Shown: positions 26,556-36,395, counted from the first letter of the stretch. The stretch: DNA of 64,000 nt from an uncultured Eubacteriales bacterium (GCA_900316455.1 ONCX01000007.1:114208-178207); one strand, 5' to 3'. Numbers and translations: made by a program. Notes: a model not told the origin generated them from the letters alone.

Positions 26556-27851
26556 ATGAATGTTATACCCAAAAAGAGGAATATTTCACTCCGCGGGAAA
26601 ATAATATACTCGGTATATCTTCGCAACCATACTCAGGAGGGAACTTTTGCCGCTCTTGAAAGCGACCTCGACAGGATAAAGGCTCTTGGCACAGATATAA
26701 TTTGGCTTATGCCTGTTCACCCAATAGGTCAGCTCAATAAGAAAGGCAGTCTCGGCTGTCCATACTCCATCAGGGATTACCGCGCCATAAATCCTGAGTA
26801 CGGAACGGAAGACGATTTCAGACACCTTATCAATGAAATTCACAAGCGTGGAATGACATGCATTATTGACGTCGTTTACAATCACACATCACATGATTCC
26901 GTACTTTTTAAGGAGCATCCTGAATACTTCTACCGCAGGGAGGACGGCAGCTTCGGCAATCGTTACGGCGATTGGACCGACGTGCTTGATCTTGATTATT
27001 CAAACAGCGATCTGTGGGATTATCAGATTGAAACGCTTGTACAGTGGGCGAAAATTGTTGACGGCTTCCGATGTGACGTTGCGTCATGCGTTCCCGCTGA
27101 ATTCTGGGAGCGCGCAGTAAACGCCGTTGCGGAAGTTAATCCTGATGCTCTCTGGCTTGCGGAGTCGATCTACACCGCCCACGTACAATATGCGCGTGAA
27201 TGCGGCTATCCAGTCGCTACAGATACGGATCTCTATGACTCGTTTGATATGGAATATCCATACGACGTGCAGGATTATTTTGACAGATACGCAAAGGGCG
27301 AGGGAAAGCTCAGTGAATATATCGCCATGCTCAATTATCAGGAGCATGTTTTCCCAACAGACTACATAAAGATCAGATTCCTTGAAAATCACGACACTCC
27401 AAGAGCGAGCAAACGTTTTCCCGATACGGGGATAATGCTCAACTGGCTTGCGTTCGTCTATTTCCAGAAAGGCACTACTATGCTGTACGGCGGTCAGGAA
27501 TGGCAGAATAAGGAATATTGCACGCTCTTTGACAAAGCGGTATTTGACCGCGATAATTCAATGGATATTTCTCCAATAATGACAAAGCTCGGAAAAATCA
27601 AAAAGGAGCTTCTCCCCACCGACGCCGATTTTTACGCGGAAGCCGATGACGAAACAGGCACGGTTACAGCATATCTTACTAACCGTTCATGCCGCTTTGC
27701 CGGAGTGTTCTGTATGAAAGGAAAGAAATGCGTTGCAAAGGTCAATGCCCCTGACGGTGAATACGTAAACGAAATAACAGGAAATAATATCAATGTCAAG
27801 GACGGACAAATTCAAACAGATGGAATGCCTGTAATTTTCAGGGTGAAATAA
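26556..27851 (+). CDS. Alpha-amylase family glycoside hydrolase (GH13)
   Basis: 431 residues, no signal peptide, so probably cytoplasmic. Conserved GH13 regions: IDVVYNHTSHDS (region I), GFRCDVAS with the nucleophile Asp (II), ALWLAESI with the acid/base Glu (III) and FLENHDTPR with the third Asp (IV). A short beta domain ends the protein. Likely acts on glycogen or malto-oligosaccharides taken up or made in the cell; the exact specificity cannot be told. ATG 26556 follows AAGGAAG and lies 15 bp after the aminotransferase pseudogene, so they share a transcript. A glycogen synthase gene occurs 20 kb away. Confidence 0.92.
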   Translation: MNVIPKKRNISLRGKIIYSVYLRNHTQEGTFAALESDLDRIKALGTDIIWLMPVHPIGQLNKKGSLGCPYSIRDYRAINPEYGTEDDFRHLINEIHKRGMTCIIDVVYNHTSHDSVLFKEHPEYFYRREDGSFGNRYGDWTDVLDLDYSNSDLWDYQIETLVQWAKIVDGFRCDVASCVPAEFWERAVNAVAEVNPDALWLAESIYTAHVQYARECGYPVATDTDLYDSFDMEYPYDVQDYFDRYAKGEGKLSEYIAMLNYQEHVFPTDYIKIRFLENHDTPRASKRFPDTGIMLNWLAFVYFQKGTTMLYGGQEWQNKEYCTLFDKAVFDRDNSMDISPIMTKLGKIKKELLPTDADFYAEADDETGTVTAYLTNRSCRFAGVFCMKGKKCVAKVNAPDGEYVNEITGNNINVKDGQIQTDGMPVIFRVK

Positions 27852-27872
27852 TCTGAATGAATAAAAAATTTT

Positions 27873-27921
27873 AGCCGCCGGATTTTGGGTGCTTAATTCA
27901 GTTGCCCAAAATCCGGCGGCT
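27873..27921. terminator. Bidirectional terminator between GH13 gene and trpS
   Basis: A 17-bp perfect stem, AGCCGCCGGATTTTGGG pairing with CCCAAAATCCGGCGGCT, with T-rich flanks on both strands. Serves the converging GH13 (+) and trpS (-) genes. Confidence 0.93.
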
Positions 27922-27933
27922 TTATATTTTTAA

Positions 27934-28971
27934 TTATCTTACAAGACCAACTTTTTTGTAAACCTTATCTATAGTGCGCTTTGCAAGCTTGCCGGCAGAT
28001 TCAGCGCCTTTCTGAGCAAGCTCTTCGAGGTATTTCCTGTCGCTGAGAAGCTCGCTGTATCTTTTCTGTATCGGCTCAAGGACAGCTACCACGGATTCTC
28101 CGACAGCCGTTTTGAAATCGCCGTAGCCTTTGCCACGGAATTCATCCTCTATCTGCTCGTATGTCTTGCCTGTGCAGGCTGAATATATCTCCATCAGATT
28201 GTTTATTCCGTCCTTGCCCTCGGCATATCTTACGCTTGCTTCGCTGTCTGTTACAGCGGAACGGAATTTCTTCATTATAGTCGCAGGCTCGTCAATCATA
28301 AGAATGTAGCACTTGGTATTGGGATCCGATTTGCTCATCTTTTTGCTCGGGTCAAGAAGACTTCTCACTCTCGCGGCGTTTTTCTTTATGTACGGCTCAG
28401 GAACTACGAACGTCTTGCCGTAAATGCCGTTAAAACGCTCTGCAATATCCCTTGTCAGTTCAAGATGCTGTCTCTGATCCTCGCCTACAGGAACCATATC
28501 AGCCTGATAAAGCAGAATGTCAGCAGCCATAAGCGACGGATATGTGAAAAGTCCTGCGTTGATGTTGTCCGCGTGACGCGCTGATTTATCCTTGAACTGC
28601 GTCATGCGGGAAAGCTCGCCGAACTGGGTAAATGTCTCAAGCACCCATGCAAGCTCCGCGTGCGCCGCAACCTGACTCTGGTGGAAAAAAATGCTCTTCT
28701 CCGGATCGACTCCGGACGCCAGACACAAAGCAAAGAGATTCATTGTGTTTTCTTTTAGCTTCTTAGGATCCTGACGCACAGTTATAGCGTGAAGATTTGC
28801 TGTGGCATAAACACAGTCAAATTCGTCCTGCATATCGACCCAGTTGCGGATAGCTCCGAGATAATTGCCGAGTGTCATCTGTCCGCTCGGCTGTATTGCG
28901 GAAAAAATACGCTTCTTTTTTGCAGGAGCTTCTTTTGCCGCCTGCGTGTTTGTCAAATTAATATCTTCCAT
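27934..28971 (-). CDS. trpS: Tryptophan--tRNA ligase
   Basis: 345 residues. Class I synthetase: HIGH-like region PSGQMTLGNYLGA near 27-40, ADILLYQADMVPVGEDQRQHLELT and the KMSKS loop KKMSKSDPNTK. An N-terminal tail of about 18 residues is extra relative to the shortest members. Start ATG 28971 has GAGAGGG six bases upstream. Charges tRNA-Trp. No T-box leader was seen upstream: it starts 35 bp after the DHHW gene and probably is read from that transcript. Confidence 0.96.
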   Translation of the reverse strand: MEDINLTNTQAAKEAPAKKKRIFSAIQPSGQMTLGNYLGAIRNWVDMQDEFDCVYATANLHAITVRQDPKKLKENTMNLFALCLASGVDPEKSIFFHQSQVAAHAELAWVLETFTQFGELSRMTQFKDKSARHADNINAGLFTYPSLMAADILLYQADMVPVGEDQRQHLELTRDIAERFNGIYGKTFVVPEPYIKKNAARVRSLLDPSKKMSKSDPNTKCYILMIDEPATIMKKFRSAVTDSEASVRYAEGKDGINNLMEIYSACTGKTYEQIEDEFRGKGYGDFKTAVGESVVAVLEPIQKRYSELLSDRKYLEELAQKGAESAGKLAKRTIDKVYKKVGLVR

Positions 28972-29006
28972 AAAAATCCCTCTCAATATATTTTAATATT
29001 TTAATA

Positions 29007-30461
29007 TCAACCTAATAGCAATTCCGTATAGCGCGTAAGTTCATGATTGCCGACATGAAGAAAAATATTGTATTCATCATTTTTCAGGTCATATTTATTT
29101 ATATGCGCCGAAAATCCGTTGTCGGCATAGCCGTCTCCGCTGAGTATCGGAAATGCCTCATAATAAAACGATTTATCCTTGCTGTTGCGAAGCTCAATAT
29201 AGACTTCACTGTCGTCTTCTATATCAGCCCAATCGCCTATCTCTCCGTTTAAGATGAATGATTCGCCGTCATCGACAAACGAACACTTCTGCTGAGAGTA
29301 ACGCCTTCTTGTTACCTTGGGTCTGTCAACTCTCGGAGCGTCCATGATAGGGGCGGAATAAAGCACGTTAGGCAGATTCCTCTCAGCTATTTCAATCACG
29401 GCGATATTGTAGTCGCCGCTCTTTGCCGCATTGAGATCATACGGAGAGGTCTTTGACGTGCGTGTATATCTTGCCTTTGCAAAAGCGTTTGAATTAATAG
29501 GAATAAATGCATTGAAAAACGAGTCACGGTAACATATTATGTTGTAATATCTTCCCTGACATGTGGTGTTTATTTCGGGATCCATCATATTGGTGAGTGG
29601 CTTTGTCGAGGAAAAATTCTTTGGAATACCCAGCTCGTACTGCACATCCGTTTTATTCAGCGACGGATAAAGCATTGCAGTCAGATCACCGCTTATCTCG
29701 TTCTGTGATATATAAAGCTTTGATTCGTCTATAGGCATGTAATCGAATTTTTTTATTCTGTTATTCAGATTATTCTGAAGGGCGTTATATGCCGCCAACG
29801 CGCCGATATTATTCCAATGGCTGTCATTTTTCAGGTAAATAAATCTTGATCTGTCCTCCGCGGACTTTTGAAGCACGGATTTTATGTCAAGATAATAAAG
29901 CTTTGCTTTCATTTCCTTGCCGAGTCTGTCAAGATTGCTCGGAAATGACGAAGCCCTTATATTCCACGGCATATATTCCGGATAAATGCTGTTTTTATTG
30001 GGAACGACAAAAAATACAAAGGTTATATTTCCTTCCTCGGAAAACTCATTGATGAGGTCGAGCGTCTTTTTTAACCTGTATATTCCTCTTTCAGAAAGCG
30101 CCGAGGCTCCGGTATAGTCATCTATAGTCTCGCCGAGATAATACCAGCCGTCCTTTCCTATGACTGTTTTCTCGTTTGAGGAATGTCCGAAGATAGTCTC
30201 GTTAAGCCATGAATTTGCCGTAACCAGTTCCTGACGGAATCCGAAATTGTCCGAGTAATACTCTCCAAGCTCCGAAGTATAGTTGAGATTCGGATCAATT
30301 CTGTCTTCCTGTGCGGTATAAAGATCCGGCATTCCCGTCATTGTACGGTTCTCTGTGGATTCCGCGCCCAAACCCAATACCATTCCCGCAAAAGGAACGC
30401 TGCAGGCTGCCAATATTATTAAAACATACGCGGCGGCACACAGTTTTTTGAATATTTTCAT
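29007..30461 (-). CDS. DHHW/AlgX-like SGNH-fold protein, partner of MBOAT
   Basis: 484 residues with an N-terminal signal-anchor (about 7-30), so the rest faces outside. Features: VIGKDGWYYLGE, VVPNKNSIYPEYMPW, the DSHW motif in NDSHWNNIGA, and YRDSF. These match the DHHW family linked to MBOAT acyltransferases in polysaccharide O-acetylation (AlgJ/AlgX-like). A beta-rich C-terminal part (about 380-484) follows. It starts 19 bp after the MBOAT gene; start ATG 30461 is preceded by GGAGG eight bases upstream. Likely role: transfer of acyl groups from the MBOAT channel to a surface polymer. The target polymer is unknown. Confidence 0.88.
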   Translation of the reverse strand: MKIFKKLCAAAYVLIILAACSVPFAGMVLGLGAESTENRTMTGMPDLYTAQEDRIDPNLNYTSELGEYYSDNFGFRQELVTANSWLNETIFGHSSNEKTVIGKDGWYYLGETIDDYTGASALSERGIYRLKKTLDLINEFSEEGNITFVFFVVPNKNSIYPEYMPWNIRASSFPSNLDRLGKEMKAKLYYLDIKSVLQKSAEDRSRFIYLKNDSHWNNIGALAAYNALQNNLNNRIKKFDYMPIDESKLYISQNEISGDLTAMLYPSLNKTDVQYELGIPKNFSSTKPLTNMMDPEINTTCQGRYYNIICYRDSFFNAFIPINSNAFAKARYTRTSKTSPYDLNAAKSGDYNIAVIEIAERNLPNVLYSAPIMDAPRVDRPKVTRRRYSQQKCSFVDDGESFILNGEIGDWADIEDDSEVYIELRNSKDKSFYYEAFPILSGDGYADNGFSAHINKYDLKNDEYNIFLHVGNHELTRYTELLLG

Positions 30462-30479
30462 CTTTCGCACCTCCACTCA

Positions 30480-31898
30480 TCAGAATCTAAAGTATATAAA
30501 CGGATTGTACGACGATGAAGCAATGGACATCATGCATAGCACCATAAGAATCATGCTGGCTGCATATTTTAGACATGTGACAGCCTGCCTTGCGTTGTAC
30601 TTTGCTGCAAGCGAACTTGCCGTATCCCTGACAATTGGAGTCATCGCTACAAACGCAGCAGCTAAAATTACAATATTGTAAAAAGTTATCATGCTTTGAA
30701 TTGAAATCAATCCGATATCAGTAAATCTGAAGCCTACAATCATCTGCGTCAGAATATTCATCGCCTGACCAATGCTGTCTGCGCGGAAAATGGCAAATCC
30801 CGACGTTACCACCGCCATTGCGTAAATATACGCAAGTGGCTTCTTCCATTTGTCGGGGTGAATGAGATATGTTTCAAGCAATTGAAAAACTCCGTGAAAA
30901 ACGCCCCACAGAACAAATGTCCACATTGCGCCGTGCCACATGCCTGTGAGCAGAAATACGCTCATTCTGTTTACGCCAGTGCGAAGCTCGCCTTTCCTGT
31001 TGCCTCCCAGAGGAAAATATACATATTCCCTGAACCATGTTGTAAGTGAAATATGCCAGCGTTTCCAGAATTCTCTTATTGAAAACGACGTGTACGGATA
31101 GTTGAAATTCTCAAGAAATTTGAATCCAGCCATTTTGCCCAATCCTATAGCCATATCTGAATAACCTGAAAAATCAAAGTAAATCTGGAGTGAGTACAGG
31201 ATTGCCGCAGACCATGCCAGAAGAATATTCATGTCAGATCCATCAAGAGCGTAAATCTTATCAACCATGCTTCCCACAGCGTTTGCGATAAGCATTTTTT
31301 TGGAAAGTCCGACTATGAATCTTCTAACGCCGTCAGCTATCTTGGTAATATTTGTCGTCCGGTGATCGAGTTGTTTTTCAATATCGTGATATTTGACAAT
31401 AGGTCCCGCGATAAGCTGCGGAAAGAATGAAACATACAAAGTGAATTTTCCTATATTCCGTTGAACTGAACAGGCGCCGCGATATGCGTCTATCACATAG
31501 CTCATGGTTTGAAATGTGAAGAATGATATTCCCACAGGAAGCGGAATCTGCGGAACGGGAATCAATGATCCGGTAACGGTGTTGAATGTGCTTACTAAAA
31601 ATCCCGCGTATTTAAATAGTCCCAAAGCTGTAAGATTAAAAACTATCGCTAAAGAAAGAAAGGCACGCTTCTTTACACTGTCTACGTCCCTGTATTTTTC
31701 CGCAGGAAGCGCAAGCAGATAATTGACAAATATCGAGAAAAGCATGAGCAATATATAAACCGGTTCACCCCACGCGTAAAACACCAGACTCATAATGACA
31801 AGCAGGACATTGCAAGCCCTTATGTTTCTCACCAGCGTGACAACAGCTATATATACCGGAAAAAACGCGAAAAGAAACACTGCAGAACTAAATACCAT
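30480..31898 (-). CDS. MBOAT family O-acyltransferase (AlgI/DltB-like)
   Basis: 472 residues, about 10-12 membrane helices. MBOAT features: FFPQLIAGPIVKYHDIE, FDFSGYSDMAIGLGKMAGF, FWKRWHISLTTWFREYVYFPLGGN and the conserved His in LLTGMWHGAMWTFVLWG. Known members move acyl groups from cytoplasmic donors across the membrane onto wall or exopolysaccharide acceptors. Followed at 19 bp by a DHHW gene, the standard pair; preceded at 32 bp by an L,D-transpeptidase gene. Confidence 0.94.
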   Translation of the reverse strand: MVFSSAVFLFAFFPVYIAVVTLVRNIRACNVLLVIMSLVFYAWGEPVYILLMLFSIFVNYLLALPAEKYRDVDSVKKRAFLSLAIVFNLTALGLFKYAGFLVSTFNTVTGSLIPVPQIPLPVGISFFTFQTMSYVIDAYRGACSVQRNIGKFTLYVSFFPQLIAGPIVKYHDIEKQLDHRTTNITKIADGVRRFIVGLSKKMLIANAVGSMVDKIYALDGSDMNILLAWSAAILYSLQIYFDFSGYSDMAIGLGKMAGFKFLENFNYPYTSFSIREFWKRWHISLTTWFREYVYFPLGGNRKGELRTGVNRMSVFLLTGMWHGAMWTFVLWGVFHGVFQLLETYLIHPDKWKKPLAYIYAMAVVTSGFAIFRADSIGQAMNILTQMIVGFRFTDIGLISIQSMITFYNIVILAAAFVAMTPIVRDTASSLAAKYNARQAVTCLKYAASMILMVLCMMSIASSSYNPFIYFRF

Positions 31899-31929
31899 TT
31901 GTAGATCTGACCATCCTTATAATTAATTG

Positions 31930-33528
31930 TTATCCCATATTCTTTGAACTGTAAATGCCCATTCCCTTAACAGTCTTTGTTTCCGGATTCAAAGTAAAAT
32001 ACAGACTGGGTACTCCCGGATCATTTGCCTTGCCAGCCCAATATGTTACACGGACAAACGATTCGTCGGGATGCTTTGTATCCTCCATGGAAACTTCTGT
32101 ATAATATGGTCCGTATGCCTGTTTTATGTCTTCTAAACTGTCACCGAATTTTATACCTTTAGAGGATTCAAGCTTCGCGTCCGTATAATTTCTGAATTCA
32201 ATCTCACAGATCGCGTCGCCGCCATCCGCAAGCATTGGAACTGTAGATATAGAGCAATATCCTTTGTTGATGTACTCGTAATTGAAAAATCTGTCCAGAC
32301 CGTCATACGCGCAGCTTTGCGCCGGAGCTTTCTGGTAATATTTTGGACCTAAATTCAACAGCAGAGGTCTTACATTCTGATTGATTGCAAAATTCTCTCC
32401 GTTTATTTTCAGGTAAATCAGACTTTCGCTTATTGGCTTATAGTCATCTGTAATATTGCTGTTGTCCTCTTTCATATTTCCTCCCACGTCCGGAGGGGCT
32501 TCCGATGTATCGACATTATGAACAACGACGTTTATATTCATAGAGGCGGAAAGCACATTGTCCTTTGTACTTGCCGAGATAATTGCATAACCCGTACCGA
32601 CTGCCCATATGCTGTTGCCGGATATTTTAATGATTGCCGGATTATTTGTAGTCCAGTTAAGATCAATATATCCCGTGTCATCAGGTGTGAAAATTATTTG
32701 CGGAGTGTACTGCTCTCCCAGAACCATTGTATGTTTTTCTTCGGTAAACTCGATTTTTTCTATCTCCTTTGCAGGGTTCAAGAACCTGTCAAGCGAAGGC
32801 GTTATTGACTGATTGTAAGGATAAACGATTCTGTCTGGCGTAAACCCGAGCGGCGAGCCTTCCACTATTTTTACCATCGTTCCCTCAGGGCACATTTGAT
32901 ATATAAAATACGCCGCCTCTGTTTCGGTACGCAGACAGCCGGACGAACAATTTGTTCCTATCTGCCTGGCAGTATTATCAAAAAGGCTGTAAAAATTCCG
33001 TTCCCTATATATTGGTCCGTGTATAAACAACCCGCCAAAATGATTATCGCTGTCGTAATATTTCGTTGCATATGGCGAAAAGGTTTTTGCGGGCCAAACG
33101 TGCCATTCCTGCTTTTCTCCCACAGAAAATACTCCGACAGGGGTCAGCAGATTGGTCTTACCTGTCGCTGTACTCCATGTATATATTCTTTTTGTGTAAA
33201 GTCCGTAACCGTCCTTTTCAAAAACAGAAAGCGTATGTGCGCCTTTCTCAACGTAAATAAAATATTGGGATTCGCCTGTAGGAAATCCGTAAATATTCAA
33301 TTCATCAAGCGCTGCGTCGGATATTCCCGCGCTCAGATTGGTCTGAGTCATGTTGAGCACTACTTTGCTGCCTGATATATCCGAAAAACTGACAGCTGAT
33401 TTTGCCGACATCTCTTCATCGACAAACCAATCGTTATAATTAAGCGCAAAAAAAGTGGCTGCCGAAACAAACAATGCAGTTATAGCAAAAGTTATAAATG
33501 CTGAAATTATTTTTTTCGATTTTTTCAA
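31930..33528 (-). CDS. L,D-transpeptidase with Ig-like domain (YkuD)
   Basis: 532 residues. N-terminal signal-anchor (about 8-30), YkuD catalytic domain (about 85-225) with the active-site line LFIHGPIYRERN and GTNCSSGCLRTETE (His, then Ser-x-Gly-Cys-x-Arg), then a Big2-like Ig domain (about 255-335) and a C-terminal domain of unknown type with a PYYTEV/YFTLNPETKTV tail. It makes 3-3 or protein crosslinks in peptidoglycan, or modifies wall anchors. Start TTG 33528 with GGAGGG six bases upstream. First gene of the ldt-MBOAT-DHHW(-trpS) run, under a good promoter. Confidence 0.92.
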   Translation of the reverse strand: MKKSKKIISAFITFAITALFVSAATFFALNYNDWFVDEEMSAKSAVSFSDISGSKVVLNMTQTNLSAGISDAALDELNIYGFPTGESQYFIYVEKGAHTLSVFEKDGYGLYTKRIYTWSTATGKTNLLTPVGVFSVGEKQEWHVWPAKTFSPYATKYYDSDNHFGGLFIHGPIYRERNFYSLFDNTARQIGTNCSSGCLRTETEAAYFIYQMCPEGTMVKIVEGSPLGFTPDRIVYPYNQSITPSLDRFLNPAKEIEKIEFTEEKHTMVLGEQYTPQIIFTPDDTGYIDLNWTTNNPAIIKISGNSIWAVGTGYAIISASTKDNVLSASMNINVVVHNVDTSEAPPDVGGNMKEDNSNITDDYKPISESLIYLKINGENFAINQNVRPLLLNLGPKYYQKAPAQSCAYDGLDRFFNYEYINKGYCSISTVPMLADGGDAICEIEFRNYTDAKLESSKGIKFGDSLEDIKQAYGPYYTEVSMEDTKHPDESFVRVTYWAGKANDPGVPSLYFTLNPETKTVKGMGIYSSKNMG

Positions 33529-33583
33529 ACTTATCCCTCCACCCGACAGTTGCAGAACAGGTTTTTACAGGTATAATGAGCTA

Positions 33584-33612
33584 ATTATAACACCTCCCCA
33601 ACGATATATCAA
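33584..33612 (-). promoter_or_regulatory. Promoter of the ldt-MBOAT-DHHW operon
   Basis: Minus strand: TTGATA, 17 bases, TATAAT; about 60 bp before the TTG start. Confidence 0.75.
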
Positions 33613-33653
33613 CCGTTTTTTTACAAGTTTATGTTAAATTTTCATTGCAATAC

Positions 33654-33704
33654 AATAAACCGCCGATGCAAAGCTGTTTACAAAAGCTGCATTGACGGTT
33701 TATT
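33654..33704. terminator. Terminator after the alarmone synthetase
   Basis: AATAAACCG...ATGCA pairs with TGCAT...CGGTTTATT, followed by TTTTTTT on the plus side. Only minus-strand genes flank it, so it most likely ends the pyk-SAS transcript. Confidence 0.7.
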
Positions 33705-33717
33705 TTTTTATATATGC

Positions 33718-34470
33718 TTACTCAAATTGTTTGCCGAAAAGTGATTTGTATATCTCCTGCATTTTCGCGTCGGTTTCCGAAATAACGTCCGCACAGTCGC
33801 ATAACTGCTCGGATATTTCATCGGACACTCCGTTGGCGTTTTTATATTTCAACACATGCTCAAGACCCGCCCACGAATCCATCGCAACAGTGCGAAGCTG
33901 TATCTCAACGGGAACCTCTACGCTTTTATACGCGAAATTTACCGGTATCGACACTATCAGGTGAAGGCTGCGGTAGCCGCTTGGCTTTGGCGTCTGAATG
34001 TAATCCGAAATTTTGAGAAGACTAACGTTATCCAGCGCAAGCAGACGGTTCTTAATCTCGTAGATATCCCGCATATAGTAGCATATCACACGTATTCCGG
34101 CTATATCAGAAAGCTCGAAAGCAGCGTTTTCCAGCGTCAGCGGAACGCCCTTTTTCTCAAGCTTGCCGCATATGCTTTTTACCGATTTGATACGGCTGTC
34201 TATGCTTTTCAGAATACGGTGATCGTAATTTACACGATAATCCAGCTCCAGTATCTCAAGCGCCGTACACAGCTTCTTTGACGCGAAAATATAATTATTC
34301 TGGAAAACCAGATAATCATAAAGACATCTGTCAAGCTCGGCTTTAGGATAGTCGGCATTTTCGTCATATCCCGCAAGCTGCTTTATAAGCTCGCATTCAT
34401 CCGGAGAAAAATCCTCCTTGGCTAAAACTATTCTGTGTTTATCGGACATGATGCTTGCAACAAGGCTCAT
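33718..34470 (-). CDS. Small alarmone synthetase, GTP pyrophosphokinase family
   Basis: 250 residues with a single RelA/SpoT synthetase domain and no hydrolase or regulatory domains, so a small alarmone synthetase. Motifs: ELSDIAGIRVICYYMRDI, IQTPKPSGYRSLHLIVS and VPVEIQLRTVAMDSWAGLEHVLKYK. It makes (p)ppGpp from ATP and GTP/GDP; synthesis is the known family role. Start ATG 34470 follows AGAGGA. Lies 52 bp after pyruvate kinase, in the same direction, suggesting joint transcription; whether this links carbon flux to alarmone is inference. Confidence 0.93.
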   Translation of the reverse strand: MSLVASIMSDKHRIVLAKEDFSPDECELIKQLAGYDENADYPKAELDRCLYDYLVFQNNYIFASKKLCTALEILELDYRVNYDHRILKSIDSRIKSVKSICGKLEKKGVPLTLENAAFELSDIAGIRVICYYMRDIYEIKNRLLALDNVSLLKISDYIQTPKPSGYRSLHLIVSIPVNFAYKSVEVPVEIQLRTVAMDSWAGLEHVLKYKNANGVSDEISEQLCDCADVISETDAKMQEIYKSLFGKQFE

Positions 34471-34522
34471 GATTAATTTCCTCTGAAATCAATCCGTCCA
34501 GCCCTTTATTTCCGCCTCCTGC

Positions 34523-36277
34523 TTAGTTAATACGGTCGCCGCTGTAGACAATTCCCTTCTCCGCGTCAACAACGACTGTCGTGCCGTTTTTGAGAATTTG
34601 CGTCGCATTCTTGCAGCCTGTAATTACCGGAATTCCCAAAGTCATTCCGACAATAGCCGCATGGGAATTTACTCCCTCTGTTTCGGTAATTATGGCTCTC
34701 GCCTTACGCATGAACTGAAGCAGACGGTTGCTTGTCTGAGGTACGACTATGATATCGCCGTTCTCGAATTCCTCGACAATTCCTTCCTCCGTTTTGGCTA
34801 CGCACATCTTAGAGCATACCTTGGTATCTCCGATTCCCTTGCCGGAAACAAGAATATTGCCTGTAAGATGTACTTTAAGCAGGTTTGTAGTGCCGGAAAC
34901 GCCGATTGGAACACCCGCTGTAATTACACAGAGGTCGCCCGACTGGATAAGTCCCGCTTCCTCGGCTGCCTTGGCGGAACAGTCGAACAGCTCATCGGTG
35001 CTGGTCTTCTCCGGAATGAGTATCGGAGAAACACCCCATGAAAGATTGAGCTGACGCACTACCTTCTTATCGGGAGAGCATCCGACTATCGGGCACGGAG
35101 GACGGTGCTTGCTTATCTGACGCGCTGTTCCGCCGCCTTTAGTAACGGTGATGATAGCCTTGGCGTTAAGGTCGATTGCGGTGGTTACGGTTGCGTGAGA
35201 AATTGCGCCTGTAACGTCGTCGTCGCCTATCTTGCTGACAGTACTCTTATAGCCGCCAGCATAATTGATGTCGGATTCTGTGCGTTCTGCGATTTTCGCC
35301 ATTGTGAGCAGTGATTCGACAGGGTATTTTCCGGCAGCGGTTTCGCCGGAAAGCATAATAGCGCTTGTTCCGTCATATATTGCGTTTGCAACGTCTGTGG
35401 ATTCGGCACGCGTCGGACGCGGATTCTTCATCATGCTGTCGAGCATCTGAGTGGCGGTAATAACCATCTTACCAGCCTTGTAGGCTTTGTCAATAAGCTT
35501 TTTCTGTATTATCGGTATCTCCTGAAGCGGTATCTCAACGCCGAGATCGCCTCTCGCTATCATAATTCCGTCGGAAACGCGGAGTATTTCATCTATGTTT
35601 TCCACGCCTTCGGAATTTTCAATCTTGGAAATGATCTTGATGTTGTTGCAATGAAGCTTGTCGAGAAGCGCTCTTATCTGCATTACATCGGCAGCGCTTC
35701 TGACAAACGAAGCCGCTATGAAATCATAGTCGCACTGTACGCCGAACATTATGTCGGAAATGTCTCTCTCGCTGAGGTATGGCATACTCAGACGGACTCC
35801 GGGTACATTGATTCCCTTGTTGTTTGAAACTGTGCCGCCGTTGACAACAGTGCAGAATATTTCCGTGTCTGTGACAGAATCGACTGTAAGCTCGATAAGA
35901 CCGTCATCGATCAGTATTCTCTGCCCCTGCTTTACGTCCTTTGGCAGACCCGCGAATGAAATAGAAGAAATATTGCTGCTGCCTACAATGTCCTTGGTAG
36001 TGAGGGTGAATTTCTGTCCCTGCACAAGCTCTACCTTTTCCGGTTCAAATTTGCCCGTGCGTATTTCTGGTCCCTTTGTGTCAAGCAATGTGGCAATCGG
36101 AAGTCCCAGCTCCTCACGCAGCGCGAGTACGGCGTCAAGGCGCTTCTTATGCCCCTGATGGTCGCCGTGGCTGAAATTGAAGCGGCAGACGTTCATGCCG
36201 CCTAACATGAGCTGGCGCAGAATATCGCCGTTATCGGTGGCGGGACCGAGCGTGCAGATGATCTTGGTTTTTCTCAT
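34523..36277 (-). CDS. pyk: Pyruvate kinase with C-terminal PEP-utilising domain
   Basis: 584 residues. TKIICTLGPATDN, FNFSHGDHQGH, MIARGDLGVEIP and ITATQMLDSM mark the barrel. An extra C-terminal domain (about 490-584, with SHAAIVGMTLGIPV) resembles the phospho-His domain of PEP-utilising enzymes, as in Bacillus pyruvate kinase. It converts PEP and ADP to pyruvate and ATP. The window also has pyruvate phosphate dikinase (ppdK), which runs in the same direction with PPi or in reverse. Start ATG 36277 with AAGGACGG. Confidence 0.97.
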   Translation of the reverse strand: MRKTKIICTLGPATDNGDILRQLMLGGMNVCRFNFSHGDHQGHKKRLDAVLALREELGLPIATLLDTKGPEIRTGKFEPEKVELVQGQKFTLTTKDIVGSSNISSISFAGLPKDVKQGQRILIDDGLIELTVDSVTDTEIFCTVVNGGTVSNNKGINVPGVRLSMPYLSERDISDIMFGVQCDYDFIAASFVRSAADVMQIRALLDKLHCNNIKIISKIENSEGVENIDEILRVSDGIMIARGDLGVEIPLQEIPIIQKKLIDKAYKAGKMVITATQMLDSMMKNPRPTRAESTDVANAIYDGTSAIMLSGETAAGKYPVESLLTMAKIAERTESDINYAGGYKSTVSKIGDDDVTGAISHATVTTAIDLNAKAIITVTKGGGTARQISKHRPPCPIVGCSPDKKVVRQLNLSWGVSPILIPEKTSTDELFDCSAKAAEEAGLIQSGDLCVITAGVPIGVSGTTNLLKVHLTGNILVSGKGIGDTKVCSKMCVAKTEEGIVEEFENGDIIVVPQTSNRLLQFMRKARAIITETEGVNSHAAIVGMTLGIPVITGCKNATQILKNGTTVVVDAEKGIVYSGDRIN

Positions 36278-36366
36278 AGGTATTACCGTCCTTTTTTATT
36301 ATTTTATTTGAGATTGTATTTATTGACGCACATAAATTGAACAGAATCATACATTGTTCACTTAAT

Positions 36367-36395
36367 ATAATACACAATAAATTTCTCAATGTAAA
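36367..36395 (-). promoter_or_regulatory. Promoter of pyk
   Basis: Minus strand: TTTACA, 17 bases, TATTAT; 90 bp upstream of pyk. Confidence 0.7.
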
